Positions 32,249-42,994 of a stretch of 64,000 bases of DNA are shown piece after piece. This DNA comes from 55-13 sp964501275. Lineage in GTDB: Bacteria > Armatimonadota > Fimbriimonadia > Fimbriimonadales > Fimbriimonadaceae. Position 1 is the first letter of the stretch, and each line of letters begins with the position of its first letter. Below the pieces are notes generated by a model. That model saw only the letters and a program-made list of their open reading frames with translations. It made no database searches and was not told the DNA's origin. The position numbers were made by a program, and so were the translations under genes. The stretch covers positions 62,001 to 126,000 of the forward strand of contig CAZCSP010000006.1 of assembly GCA_964501275.1 (NCBI GenBank). Reading direction: 5' to 3'.

Positions 32249-33520
32249 ATGAAGTGGGTTAAGTGGAGCCTATACGGCATATTCTGTATCCTCTGCCTTA
32301 CGGTCGGAGCGGTTGGCAGGTTGACGGCCAATGTCGTGGAGAGCATCGGCGGCGGCGAGAAGAGTTTTACTGAAGTTCTCCACACTATGCGGGACCCCAA
32401 GGGAGCCGAGTTCCCTAACGACCGCGAACTCACCATCCTCTTGGTCGGCAAAGACTATAACGTCAATCGCAAAGGGTATCCGTCTTCCAAGAACAGCCGC
32501 GCCGACACCATCATGCTTCTGAGGGCGGATTTGGTGAACAAGACGGTTCGAGCCTGCTCTATTCCTCGCGACACCTATATCCAAGCCGCTGACCAACGCA
32601 CCGGAAAAATCAACGCCACCCTCGCCCGTGGAGGGGTCGATCTCCTGAAGAGAACGCTCGAACAGATGTTCGGCCTCACCATCGACCATCACGTTATGAT
32701 CAAGGCTTCCGCCGTCCACGAGATTGTGGATGTGGTGGGAGGGGTCCAGGTCGAGGCGATCGACGACATGAAGTACGACGATAGTTGGGGGCAGCTGCAC
32801 GTCGATATCAAACAGGGGCGCCACACGTTGACTGGGGCTCAGGCCGAGGGCTTCGCCCGCTTCAGAAAAATGAACTCGGGGGCTGGTCGATCTAAAGAAG
32901 AGGGAGACCTCCGCCGCACCGCCCGTCAGCAGCAACTGGTCCAGGCCATGATGACGGCGGCAAACAAGCCGGGAAACATCCTGCGGCTGGATGAGATTAT
33001 CGATACCAGCTTTAACCAGATCGACACCAGCCTGAGCCGCCCCCAGTGCGTGGCGTTGGCGTTCATTTTCAAAGGCGCGGCAATGGGCAACATGCTTAGC
33101 GCCACCGTACCGGGGACAGAAGGCATGGTCGGAGCTGAGTCGGTCATCCAACTCGACTACTCTCGCGCCCAGGCCACCGTGGACTGGCTTATCAAGGGCG
33201 ACGATTTGGCGATGAAGCGGCTGGTCCGGGTGGAGATTCGCAACGGCACCAAGACCCCTGGTGTTGCGCGACAAGCCGCCAGCCTTTTGGAACTCCAGGG
33301 CTACTCGGCCAAAGCCCCCGGCAACGCCCCCGCCGCCAAAGTCACCACCATCGTCTACCGCAAGTCCTCCTTTGAGTCAGCGGCCCGAGAGATTCAGAGA
33401 GCCCTCGGCGCGCCGTCGGTCACCAAAGAGGTCAAACCCGCCAACGACTGGGACCCAGAGATCGAAATCGTTATTGGCGACGACCTGGCCGAAGGCATCC
33501 GGTCGCGCGGCGCTACCTAG
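32249..33520 (+). CDS. LytR-CpsA-Psr (LCP) family protein
   Basis: 423 residues: a short cytoplasmic tail, one transmembrane helix (SLYGIFCILCLTVGAVGRL), then the LCP domain (ILLVGKDYNVNRKGY, RADTIMLL, RACSIPRDTYIQ, KINATLARGG, LTGAQAEGFARFRK with the Arg/Asp pattern DLRRTARQQQLV). A C-terminal LytR_C-like domain follows (VRVEIRNGTKTPGVARQAASLLELQGY). LCP proteins attach polymers such as capsule or secondary cell-wall polymers to peptidoglycan. TATAAT lies at 32227-32232. It stands alone. Confidence 0.93.
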   Translation: MKWVKWSLYGIFCILCLTVGAVGRLTANVVESIGGGEKSFTEVLHTMRDPKGAEFPNDRELTILLVGKDYNVNRKGYPSSKNSRADTIMLLRADLVNKTVRACSIPRDTYIQAADQRTGKINATLARGGVDLLKRTLEQMFGLTIDHHVMIKASAVHEIVDVVGGVQVEAIDDMKYDDSWGQLHVDIKQGRHTLTGAQAEGFARFRKMNSGAGRSKEEGDLRRTARQQQLVQAMMTAANKPGNILRLDEIIDTSFNQIDTSLSRPQCVALAFIFKGAAMGNMLSATVPGTEGMVGAESVIQLDYSRAQATVDWLIKGDDLAMKRLVRVEIRNGTKTPGVARQAASLLELQGYSAKAPGNAPAAKVTTIVYRKSSFESAAREIQRALGAPSVTKEVKPANDWDPEIEIVIGDDLAEGIRSRGAT

Positions 33521-33794
33521 GAGACTGGCTCGCGCCCCATACTCCCAATCCTATCAGGCCGGCAAATGCCAGCACGACGATCAGAGTTCCCAGCAACGCA
33601 AGAACTGTGGAGATGATGCCGAGGATCTTTCCGGCGACCACCAAACCACGTTCGCTAGGATCAGCCACACCCGCATCAATGTCCCTCAGGGCGGAGTTGC
33701 CCATGATCCAGGCGGGCAACCCGGTAAAGCACCCAAACCCGATGAGGCCAAGGATGCCCAAGATCAAGATCAAAACCCCGTTTGCCGACTTCAT
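33513..33794 (-). CDS. DUF4190-like small membrane protein
   Basis: 93 residues from the ATG at 33794 (MKSANGVLILILGILGLIGFGCFTGLPAWIMGNSALRDIDAG). Two hydrophobic segments flank a polar loop, the first ending in the typical AxxxGNxAL(R/K) motif of DUF4190; the second (LGIISTVLALLGTLIVVLAFAGLIGLGVW) closes the protein. Function unknown. Its stop overlaps the convergent LCP gene by eight bases. Confidence 0.75.
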   Translation of the reverse strand: MKSANGVLILILGILGLIGFGCFTGLPAWIMGNSALRDIDAGVADPSERGLVVAGKILGIISTVLALLGTLIVVLAFAGLIGLGVWGASQSPR

Positions 33795-33884
33795 GAAAGT
33801 AGGTACGGGAGCAGAAGCGAAAAAGATGCGAAGGCGGGCGATTGGCAAGATTTTGATCCAACTCAGGGCGTATCCTCTCAGTCA

Positions 33885-34835
33885 GTGATCCACGTTCATC
33901 TTTGGGAAGAGTCCTCCTGGTTTAAGGAGTTCGCCGCCTCGCTGGAGGACGTCTCGGTCTGCACTTGCGGCAAAGACATTCCCCCCTTCGTCCAGGTCCT
34001 GATCAAAGGCGTCCCTACCAGAGAGGAGATCGCGGCCCTGCCCCAACTGCAGGCGGTTGTCGTCCCCTTCGCGGGAATCCCCGGCGCCACGCGAGAACTC
34101 CTCCTCGACCACCCTAAGGTCTCCCTCTACAACCTTCACCACAATGCCGCCGATACGGCTGAAATGGCCATTGCCCTTTATATGGCCGCCGCCAAACTCG
34201 TCGTCCCGCGCGACAAAGGCCTGCGAGAAGGCAAATGGTCGGACGAATCGTTCCTCCGCCGGGGCTCTTCAGCATCAGTCAGGGCGGCTGGCAAACGAGC
34301 CCTGATTCTTGGCTATGGCGCGATCGGACAGCGCATCGGTCGGGTGTGCGAGGCTTTGGGTATGAGGGTGACGGGCGTTCGACGGAGTGGCCCTTTCGAC
34401 AATCAAGTGCGCCCCATCACGGAACTGGACTCCCTTCTCCTCCAAGCCGAAGCCCTCTTCATCGCCCTCCCCCTGACTCCGGAAACCAAAGGGCTCCTGA
34501 ACGCCGAACGAATCGCCCTCCTTCCCAACAACTGCATTGTTTCCAACATCGGTCGGGGTGCGATCCTCGAGGAGGAGCCGTTCTATCTGGCTCTCAAAGA
34601 GAACCGTATTCTCCGAGCCGGTCTGGATGTCTGGTGGCAATACCCCGACGAATCCGACACCCCCACCTACCCGTCCGCCTTTCCCTTCCACGAACTGCCC
34701 AACGTGGTCATGACTCCGCACATCGGAGGCGCCAGCGACGCATCCGAGGAACACCGATGCCGGGCGTTGGTGGAGTTGGTTCAAAACATTGCCCACGAGA
34801 AAGCGAAAGCGGCGTCGGTAGAGGGCGGGTATTGA
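33885..34835 (+). CDS. D-isomer-specific 2-hydroxyacid dehydrogenase
   Basis: 316 residues from the GTG at 33885 (MIHVHLWEESSWF). A long upstream in-frame extension would run into the LCP gene and is rejected. NAD-binding: RALILGYGAIGQRIGRVCEALGMRVTGVRRSG. Catalytic region: SNIGRGAILEEEPFYLALKENRILRAGLDVWWQYP (Arg and Glu) and NVVMTPHIGGAS with the catalytic His. It reduces a 2-keto acid with NAD(P)H; substrate unknown. A hairpin 22 bases past the stop may end transcription. Confidence 0.92.
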   Translation: MIHVHLWEESSWFKEFAASLEDVSVCTCGKDIPPFVQVLIKGVPTREEIAALPQLQAVVVPFAGIPGATRELLLDHPKVSLYNLHHNAADTAEMAIALYMAAAKLVVPRDKGLREGKWSDESFLRRGSSASVRAAGKRALILGYGAIGQRIGRVCEALGMRVTGVRRSGPFDNQVRPITELDSLLLQAEALFIALPLTPETKGLLNAERIALLPNNCIVSNIGRGAILEEEPFYLALKENRILRAGLDVWWQYPDESDTPTYPSAFPFHELPNVVMTPHIGGASDASEEHRCRALVELVQNIAHEKAKAASVEGGY

Positions 34836-34857
34836 GGCTGCACCTGCCAAAAATAGA

Positions 34858-34884
34858 AGCAGCGAACCCACAAGGTCCGCTGCT
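34858..34884 (+). terminator. Hairpin after the 2-hydroxyacid dehydrogenase
   Basis: AGCAGCGAACC and GGTCCGCTGCT form an imperfect stem over a five-base loop, 22 bases past the stop. No strong U-tract follows. Confidence 0.4.
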
Positions 34885-35036
34885 AGATTCGTTCCTTATG
34901 AAGATCTCCTTAGGAAGTTGGCAATTGAAATTCTAGATCTTTCAAATTCCAGTTCTTTCCTTCGCTGTCTTCGTTTCAGAACTTACATCTCTATAGACGA
35001 CGTTCGCGGCTGGAGCGACGATTTGAGTCCCGATCC

Positions 35037-35504
35037 CTATTGGAATCCTTCCAGCAATTCGACGCCGCTCTGAAGCGACTGGTCGTTGTCGAAAGCAATC
35101 TCCCAGTACTCGTCGTGGGAAACAAATCCTCGGCCATATCCACCCATCGGAATCAGGTGGAAATCCCAACCGGATACCAGGGCCAGGTGGATGAAAGACC
35201 GAGCGTCTTCGGATTCAAACTTCAAAAAGAGGTGGCCCGGGGCTTCCTCGATCAGTCGCTGGTCTCCGTAGCTTTGTCGGAGTCGATAGTAGAGGTGCAG
35301 GACTTCGCTAGATGGCCAGACCCCGGTTTGGGTTACCCAAAGCAAGAGGCGTTCGTAAGGCTGGAGAGCTGATTCTAATGCCCTACAGAAAGTAGCCAAG
35401 CGGGGAATGGTGGGCAACGACCCGCCAATCACCCGCTCCGAAGGATGCTCCAAACCCGTTACGTCAGCTAGCTCTTTACACTCTTCGCTGGTAAGGAACC
35501 GCAT
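35037..35504 (-). CDS. Hypothetical soluble protein
   Basis: 155 residues from the ATG at 35504 (MRFLTSEECKELADVTGL), which has a GGAG ribosome site just upstream. Family not recognised. The second half contains RQSYGDQRLIEEAPGHLFLKF followed by a hydrophobic IHLALVSGWDFHLIPMGGYGRGFVSHDEYWEIAF. This acidic and aromatic-rich pattern is seen in many small cytoplasmic proteins of unknown role, including immunity proteins. No signal peptide. Fourteen bases upstream of the GH2 gene's 3' end on the same strand. Confidence 0.55.
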   Translation of the reverse strand: MRFLTSEECKELADVTGLEHPSERVIGGSLPTIPRLATFCRALESALQPYERLLLWVTQTGVWPSSEVLHLYYRLRQSYGDQRLIEEAPGHLFLKFESEDARSFIHLALVSGWDFHLIPMGGYGRGFVSHDEYWEIAFDNDQSLQSGVELLEGFQ

Positions 35505-35518
35505 TCTTGGACTCCAAA

Positions 35519-37756
<2,238 letters not shown>

Positions 37757-37812
37757 TTCTTGTCCTATGCGCCTGCTCGCCGTTGAACCCCGCAACGCCA
37801 GAGAAGTTACCC

Positions 37813-37897
37813 TGCTGGGGTGTGGCTTGTGGATTGTGGCCTGTGAAATGTGCCCTGTCGATTCAATCTAACAAGCCACATTCCACAAGCTACACTT
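37813..37897. repeat. Word-repeat inverted element (GTGGCTTGTGG...)
   Basis: The left part is a chain of GTGGCTTGTGGATTGTGG-like words. The right part has AAGCCACATTCCACAAGC, which can pair back to it. It lies between the starts of GH2 and the end of the LLM gene and overlaps the last bases of the latter. Confidence 0.5.
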
Positions 37898-38915
37898 CGC
37901 GCCTCACCACCGGCGCGACCTGGGTTCCGAATAGCTCGATGGACTTCATAAGTTGGGCGTGGGGGATGGTGCCGACGCTCATTTGGAGCAGGAACCGTTG
38001 GTGGTGGAACAGCTCGTATTGGACCATGATCTTGTCGATCGCCTCTTGCGGACTGCCCACGAAGTAAGCGCCCTGCGGACCGCGTCCAGCGTCGAAGTCG
38101 GCCCGAGTGGTAGGCGGCCAACCCCTTTCCCGACCGATCTTGGACATGGTGTAGGCGTGGGAATGGAAGCTCTCGTCGGCGGCCTGTTGCGAGGTTTCGG
38201 CCAGGTAGCCGTGGGAGTTGATGCTGACGGGGAGCTTGCTGGGATCGTGTCCGGCCTCCTCGGCGGCGTTGCGATAGAGGGTGACGAGCGGCGCGAAGCG
38301 GTGGGGCTGGCCACCAATGATCGCCAGGGCCATGGGCAACCCGAGAGTCGCGGCCCGGACGACCGATGCCGGGGTTCCGCCCACCGCGATCCAAACCGGC
38401 AACGGATTATTGATGGGGCGGGGATAGACGCCGAGGTTGTCGATAGCCGCCCGATGCCCTCCCTCCCAATCCACCCGCTCGCCTTCCCGGATTTTCAGAA
38501 GCAGCCTCAGGTTCTGGTCGAAAAGTTCGTCGTAGTCGTTCAGGTCGTAGCCGAAGAGAGGAAAGGACTCGATGAATGAGCCCCGCCCCGCCATGATCTC
38601 GGCCCGCCCTCCGGAAACCAAATCCAGCGTGGCGTACTGTTGGAAAACGCGAACCGGGTCGTCGGAACTCAACACCGTCACTGCGCTGGTGAGACGGATG
38701 TTCTTGGTTCGGGTCGCGGCGGCGGCAAGGATGACGGCTGGCGCCGAGGCGGCGTACTCCTCGCGATGGTGCTCACCGACTCCGTACACATCGAGGCCCA
38801 CCTGGTCGGCAAGCTCGATCTCCTCCAGCAGATCCTTGACCCTTTGGGCCGGGCTCACGGTGTGCCCCGCTGGGTCGGGCGTCATCTCGACGAAGGAGTA
38901 GATGCCAAGTTCCAT
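37890..38915 (-). CDS. LLM-class flavin-dependent oxidoreductase
   Basis: 341 residues, a luciferase-like TIM barrel binding FMN or F420. Typical segments: LADQVGLDVYGVGEHHREEYAASAPAVILAAAATRTKNIRLTSAVTVLSSDDPVRVFQQYATLDLVSGGRAEIMAGRGSF, PVWIAVGGTPASVVRAATLGLPMALAIIGG, and FVGSPQEAIDKIMVQYELF. Substrate unknown. Its ATG shares one base with the stop of the FucU/RbsD gene, so the two are translated together. Confidence 0.92.
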   Translation of the reverse strand: MELGIYSFVEMTPDPAGHTVSPAQRVKDLLEEIELADQVGLDVYGVGEHHREEYAASAPAVILAAAATRTKNIRLTSAVTVLSSDDPVRVFQQYATLDLVSGGRAEIMAGRGSFIESFPLFGYDLNDYDELFDQNLRLLLKIREGERVDWEGGHRAAIDNLGVYPRPINNPLPVWIAVGGTPASVVRAATLGLPMALAIIGGQPHRFAPLVTLYRNAAEEAGHDPSKLPVSINSHGYLAETSQQAADESFHSHAYTMSKIGRERGWPPTTRADFDAGRGPQGAYFVGSPQEAIDKIMVQYELFHHQRFLLQMSVGTIPHAQLMKSIELFGTQVAPVVRREV

Positions 38916-39337
38916 CAGCCCGGCAGCACCACGCCGATAGTGAGGATGACGTTGGCGTAGATACGCTGTTCCCCGGTCGCCAGCATCAGGCAGACATCGT
39001 CGCTCTTGGCGACATCGTAAAAGCCGTAGCGGTCGTGGGATTGAAGCTGGATGCCCGGTCCCAAGACGTTGCGGAACTCCTGAAAGATCGGCGGCTCAGA
39101 GCCGTCATTGGGGACCATCACCTCGGCGGCCTCGATGGGGATGGCCTGGGCAAGGACTTCCAGAGCCTGGGTGGCGGTGACCAGACCAGGGGCGAGGTTC
39201 AGGTAGACCAAATGCGCGTTCTGGCCGGAGTGGGTGGCGAAGGGGTAGTTGGAGTCGGCGATGACCACCTTGCTGCCATGGCCCGCAGCGGCGAGAGCGT
39301 TGAGGATTTCGGGATGAAGAAGCTTGCCCTTGAGCAT
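38915..39337 (-). CDS. RbsD/FucU-family sugar mutarotase
   Basis: 140 residues, normal for FucU/RbsD, which interconvert sugar anomers (fucose or ribose). Landmarks: LLHPEILNALAAAGHGSKVVIADSNYPF with the catalytic His/Asp region, LVYLNLAPGLVTATQALEVL, and the C-terminal TGEQRIYANVILTIGVV. FucU is favoured over RbsD by ADSNYP and the length. Overlaps the LLM gene by one base, an unusual partner for a mutarotase. Confidence 0.88.
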   Translation of the reverse strand: MLKGKLLHPEILNALAAAGHGSKVVIADSNYPFATHSGQNAHLVYLNLAPGLVTATQALEVLAQAIPIEAAEVMVPNDGSEPPIFQEFRNVLGPGIQLQSHDRYGFYDVAKSDDVCLMLATGEQRIYANVILTIGVVLPG

Positions 39338-39414
39338 GGGGAAAGGCTACCCGTGTTTGGGATGATGAGCGTGATGGACGTGAACGGCGTGATGGATGTG
39401 AGGGGGTGATGGGC

Positions 39415-39945
39415 TTAGAGGTCCGAATCGGCAAGGCGCTTCATCCAACGGATTCTGGCCAGGGTTTCCAGGACGGCACCCTGCATCGCGAATTCGCTGA
39501 AAGCGTCGCCTGATTTCCGATAATAGTCCACCTGCTTCCGGCACTCGGCAAGGAGGTTTTTAAGGGACGCAAGAGACGCTTCGGCGAACCTTTTTCGCGC
39601 TTCAGAGTCCAGAGCTTTTAGGAAGTAGGCTCGGGATCGCAGGTCGTCGAGGCAGCAACTGACGAACGCATCCTCGGTCGAGAAGTCCAGCCAGTGGGTA
39701 AGGACCGACAGGCCCTCCTCTGTGAGGGTGTAGAGCTTGTGCTCCCCAGCAAGCTCTGACCTGATCAGACCTGCGCCCTCTAGCCGTTGGAGAAGGGGAT
39801 AGACCGCTCCCGCGCCGCTCCGATACACCGAGGTTTGCGAGTTCGCGAAGGCGCTCAGGACCGCATAGGCTTTGCAGGGGCCTTGCTTATAGATCACGCC
39901 AAGGGCCGTTCCCTCCAAGGTTGAGACCTTTCGATCAAGCGACAT
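39415..39945 (-). CDS. PadR-family transcriptional regulator
   Basis: 176 residues. A winged helix: TLEGTALGVIYKQGPCKAYAVLSAFANSQTSVYRSGAGAVYPLLQRLEGAGLIRSELAGEHKLYTLTEEGLSVL, the standard PadR DNA-binding half, with a helical dimerising C-terminal half (KRFAEASLASLKNLLAECRKQVDYYRKSG). It probably represses the divergent HExxH peptidase gene and itself; a near-perfect palindrome lies between them. CATAAT lies seven bases before its ATG. Confidence 0.92.
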   Translation of the reverse strand: MSLDRKVSTLEGTALGVIYKQGPCKAYAVLSAFANSQTSVYRSGAGAVYPLLQRLEGAGLIRSELAGEHKLYTLTEEGLSVLTHWLDFSTEDAFVSCCLDDLRSRAYFLKALDSEARKRFAEASLASLKNLLAECRKQVDYYRKSGDAFSEFAMQGAVLETLARIRWMKRLADSDL

Positions 39946-39991
39946 GCGGGAAATTATGAACTATCGGGAACTTTGACATTTTGAATTGGAT

Positions 39992-40012
39992 ATTATTACG
40001 AATCGGAATAAT
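39992..40012. promoter_or_regulatory. 21-base near-perfect palindrome, probable PadR operator
   Basis: ATTATTACGAATCGGAATAAT is symmetrical around 40002 at nine of ten pairs. TTGACA lies at 39973-39978 and TATTAC at 39994-39999, and the ATG at 40011 begins inside the palindrome's right end. A repressor bound here would cover the -10 region and the start codon. Confidence 0.6.
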
Positions 40013-41597
40013 GATCACTCTCTCGCTTGCGCTTGTGCTGTCGTCAAACCTTCAGACCCATCTGGAGGTCGATCCGCTCTTGGTTACCCAGGCGGCGGAG
40101 ATTTGGCAGGTTATCGGGAATCGGAGGAACCCGATCTGGCCGGGGTGGGATGCCTCCCAAACACCAATCTTGATCTACCTTCCCGGCAAGCAGGACCTGT
40201 TGATCAACCATCCCAAGCCACCGGACGGTTTCGCGCTCTATGATGGGCCAGTCAGGTTCCCTGGTGCTCGAATGCTGGTCAAGAACGGGCCTACCCTCAT
40301 TCAGATGGACGGGCAGAACACGACGATTTCGATCAACGGAGTCGAGACGTTGGTGGTCGCGGACCGACTATCCAACCTGCGGCAACAGCTTGAGAGCGTC
40401 GTTGATCAGGCTCGAGGGAGCAAGGAAAGCATGACATCTAGCATCGATGGGAGCATTCAGCCAAACCCGTACAGCTCGATGCTCATGTTTGCCCATGAGG
40501 CGTTCCATGTCTACCAGCGGCATCGTGTGCCGACCAAGGGAGGCAATGAGGTCAGCTTGGTGAAGTATCCGTCGCTCAGCGTGGAGAACAACGTTGGATA
40601 CGCGATGGAAGCGGATGCGCTGGTTGAAGCTCTGCGGGCCAAGGGGCCGGAGACTTTGAGGCGGGCGGCGGTGAAGTGGCTGGCGATCCGGCAACATCGT
40701 AGGGCGGGCTTGACCGCCGAGTCGGTCGCCTACGAGGACGGCACGGAGTTCAACGAGGGGCTCGCCAAGTATGTCGAATACCGGGCTCTGGCGGCGCTTC
40801 AGGGAAGAAAGCCGGGGCGCGATATGTGGCTCATTCAGGGCTTTCGGGGCTACGACCGACTGGACGATGTTCGTATCCAGCTTCAGAATCAGATGGCCTC
40901 AATGATGGATGGGCGCACCCTGGTCAACAACGACCGATTCGGAGCATCGCCCGTTCGGATGCGGCTCTACTTCTCGGGAATGGGGGTCGCCGCCCTGCTG
41001 GACCGATTGGGCGCGAAGTGGCATGACGAGATACTTCGACCAGGAACCACCCTTACCTCGATTGCTCTTGCAACCCTTCGTCCAGCGGCAACCGAAGTCG
41101 AGTCCGCGTTGAGCGGGGCGCTCACTTCGGAGCGGTTCCGACAGGTCCGTGAGGAGAAGGAGCGGTTGGAGAAAGATGGCAGGGAGCATATTCGAGGCGT
41201 ATTGGACGGGTTCGACCAGGCGCCATCCAAGGTTGTCCTGGACTATTCACTGCTAAAGGATGCTCGCGCAAGCTTTGCGTTCACCCCGTTCGGCATCCTG
41301 GCCATTGACCCAGAGAGGACCGTGTTTCGACTCGTGCCGATCAGCGGGCAGATCGGGGCGACCGACTTCTCGGAAGACACTCCAAGACCCGTGCTTCAAG
41401 ATCGAGATCGGAGGCATGTCGTGCTGATGGGTACGGGAGCCATCGATGCGAATTTGCTTGACCGGTTGGTGGGGAGTGAGCGGTGGAGATCTGGGGCGCA
41501 GCTCGACCTCGATCTCAAATTGCCGGGAGTAAAGGTCAAGGGTGGAAAAGCGACGCTCATTCTGAAGGACCGGACGCTTACCATTCAACTAACCTGA
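40011..41597 (+). CDS. Exported HExxH (gluzincin-like) metallopeptidase
   Basis: 528 residues from the ATG at 40011 (MITLSLALVLSSNLQTH), which gives a good signal peptide; a TTG at 39981 would add ten residues and place the operator inside the gene. The zinc motif is HEAFH (numbering from the longer start, His172-His176) in MLMFAHEAFHVYQRH, and a likely third ligand is Glu259 in EFNEGLAKYVEYRA. Beyond this the sequence is not assigned to a known M-family. The last ~120 residues are beta-rich. Divergent from a PadR regulator, hence probably inducible. Confidence 0.75.
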   Translation: MITLSLALVLSSNLQTHLEVDPLLVTQAAEIWQVIGNRRNPIWPGWDASQTPILIYLPGKQDLLINHPKPPDGFALYDGPVRFPGARMLVKNGPTLIQMDGQNTTISINGVETLVVADRLSNLRQQLESVVDQARGSKESMTSSIDGSIQPNPYSSMLMFAHEAFHVYQRHRVPTKGGNEVSLVKYPSLSVENNVGYAMEADALVEALRAKGPETLRRAAVKWLAIRQHRRAGLTAESVAYEDGTEFNEGLAKYVEYRALAALQGRKPGRDMWLIQGFRGYDRLDDVRIQLQNQMASMMDGRTLVNNDRFGASPVRMRLYFSGMGVAALLDRLGAKWHDEILRPGTTLTSIALATLRPAATEVESALSGALTSERFRQVREEKERLEKDGREHIRGVLDGFDQAPSKVVLDYSLLKDARASFAFTPFGILAIDPERTVFRLVPISGQIGATDFSEDTPRPVLQDRDRRHVVLMGTGAIDANLLDRLVGSERWRSGAQLDLDLKLPGVKVKGGKATLILKDRTLTIQLT

Positions 41598-41770
41598 AAA
41601 CAGCTGCCTGCTTCCCCGAGGTCTTTCCACAGACAGTATTCGTGGATAACCCGCCGCTTGAAAAGACAGGCAGCCTTAGGCGTAAGTTCCCTATCCCGAA
41701 GCGATTCCCGAGCATTGCGTCGAGAACTGCTACAAGATGAGTGTAGAGATCTGCACCTACTGAATCACCC

Positions 41771-41812
41771 TAAAAAAAATCCCGCTCAAATCCGAGGGAT
41801 AATAGGAGCGGG
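41771..41812 (-). terminator. Intrinsic-terminator-like hairpin facing left
   Basis: On the minus strand CCCGCTC and GAGCGGG (41812-41806 with 41787-41781) enclose an 18-base loop that itself contains ATCC/GGAT, followed directly by an eight-T run (41779-41772). No minus-strand gene is recognised to the right, where dxr lies on the plus strand, so what it would terminate is unclear. Confidence 0.55.
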
Positions 41813-41890
41813 TAGAGCAAAGCACGGTTCCGTGCCGCAAACCAACAGGACCGGTGTCCGGATCACCGGTTCAACTAGTAAACTCTCCCC

Positions 41891-42982
41891 ATGAAACGCG
41901 TCGTGGTGCTGGGATCGACGGGGAGCATCGGCACCCAAACCCTCGACATCATCGCCCAACACCCCGACCGTCTCCAGGTAGTCGGCCTCGCCGCCCACTC
42001 CAACGCCGCCAAGCTCCAAGAGCAGGCCGAGAGATTCGGAGTCAAACACACCGCCCTCGCCACCCAATCCAGCAATCTCCAAGACTTGGCCACCCTCCCC
42101 GAGGCCGACATCGTGGTCGTCGCGGTCGCCGGGGTCGTCGGCCTACTTCCCACCATCCAGGCGATCAAAGCCGGGAAGGACATCGCATTAGCCTCCAAAG
42201 AGGTCCTGGTGGCTGCGGGAGAATTGGTGATGCCCCTGGTGGACAAGTACGGCGTTACCATGACCCCCATCGACAGCGAGCACTCCGCGATCTTCCAATG
42301 CCTCCAAGGATACAAGTCAGAGCAGATCGACCAACTCATGCTCACCGCCAGTGGCGGCCCATTCCGTGGCAAAAAACGTTCTGAACTTGAACGAATCACG
42401 GTAGACCAAGCCCTCAACCACCCAACCTGGCGCATGGGCGGAAAGATCACCATCGACTCCGCCACCCTCATGAACAAGGGCCTGGAAACCATCGAAGCGA
42501 AATGGCTGTTTGGAGTGGGTATCGACCAGGTTGAGACTATCGTCCACCCCCAAAGCGTGATCCACTCGATGGTGAAGTTCCGAGACGGATCCGTCTTGGG
42601 CCAGCTAGGCTGGCCCGATATGCGCCTGCCCATCCAATACGCCCTCCTCTACCCCGAGCGCAAACCCAACGACCTCAAACCCTGGAGTCCGCTCGACACG
42701 CCCAACCTCACCTTTGAACCCGTAGACCACGAAACCTTCCCCTCCATCCAGATCGCCAAGGAGAGCGTGCGGATCGGCGGGACGGCCCCCTGCGCCATGA
42801 ATGCCGCCAACGAGGAGACGGCCAACGCCTTTCTGAGGGGCGAAGTGCCGTTTCTCGCGATCCCCGACATCGTTGGCGAGACTCTTGCCCGGCATGAGCG
42901 AAAAGACCCGACTCTCGATAATCTTCTGCAAACAGACGCGCAATCTCGGGAAATTGCGCGTAACCTAATGAAGCTGTCCTAG
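41891..42982 (+). CDS. dxr: 1-deoxy-D-xylulose-5-phosphate reductoisomerase
   Basis: 363 residues. Second step of the MEP isoprenoid pathway (DXP to MEP with NADPH). Landmarks: VVLGSTGSIGTQTLDII (NADPH loop), ALASKEVLVAAG, PIDSEHSAIFQCL (metal Asp/Glu), LTASGGPFRG, TWRMGGKITIDSATLMNKGLE, and IVHPQSVIHSMV. The length is slightly short but complete. A TAAACT hexamer lies six bases before the ATG. Followed 12 bases later by rseP, a common pairing. Confidence 0.97.
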   Translation: MKRVVVLGSTGSIGTQTLDIIAQHPDRLQVVGLAAHSNAAKLQEQAERFGVKHTALATQSSNLQDLATLPEADIVVVAVAGVVGLLPTIQAIKAGKDIALASKEVLVAAGELVMPLVDKYGVTMTPIDSEHSAIFQCLQGYKSEQIDQLMLTASGGPFRGKKRSELERITVDQALNHPTWRMGGKITIDSATLMNKGLETIEAKWLFGVGIDQVETIVHPQSVIHSMVKFRDGSVLGQLGWPDMRLPIQYALLYPERKPNDLKPWSPLDTPNLTFEPVDHETFPSIQIAKESVRIGGTAPCAMNAANEETANAFLRGEVPFLAIPDIVGETLARHERKDPTLDNLLQTDAQSREIARNLMKLS

Positions 42983-42994
42983 CTTGAATCAACC

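Noticed and set aside
33261..33884. Extension of the 2-hydroxyacid dehydrogenase upstream through the LCP and DUF4190 genes
   Set aside because: The added residues are Pro/Ser/Arg-rich with no family match and overlap well-supported genes. GTG at 33885 matches the family N-terminus.
41628..41660. Possible DnaA boxes (TTCCACAG and GTGGATAA) suggesting an origin
   Set aside because: Only one box is close to TTATCCACA, there is no cluster or AT-rich unwinding element, and dnaA/dnaN are absent. The DnaA-N-like gene at 48032 is too weak to support an origin.
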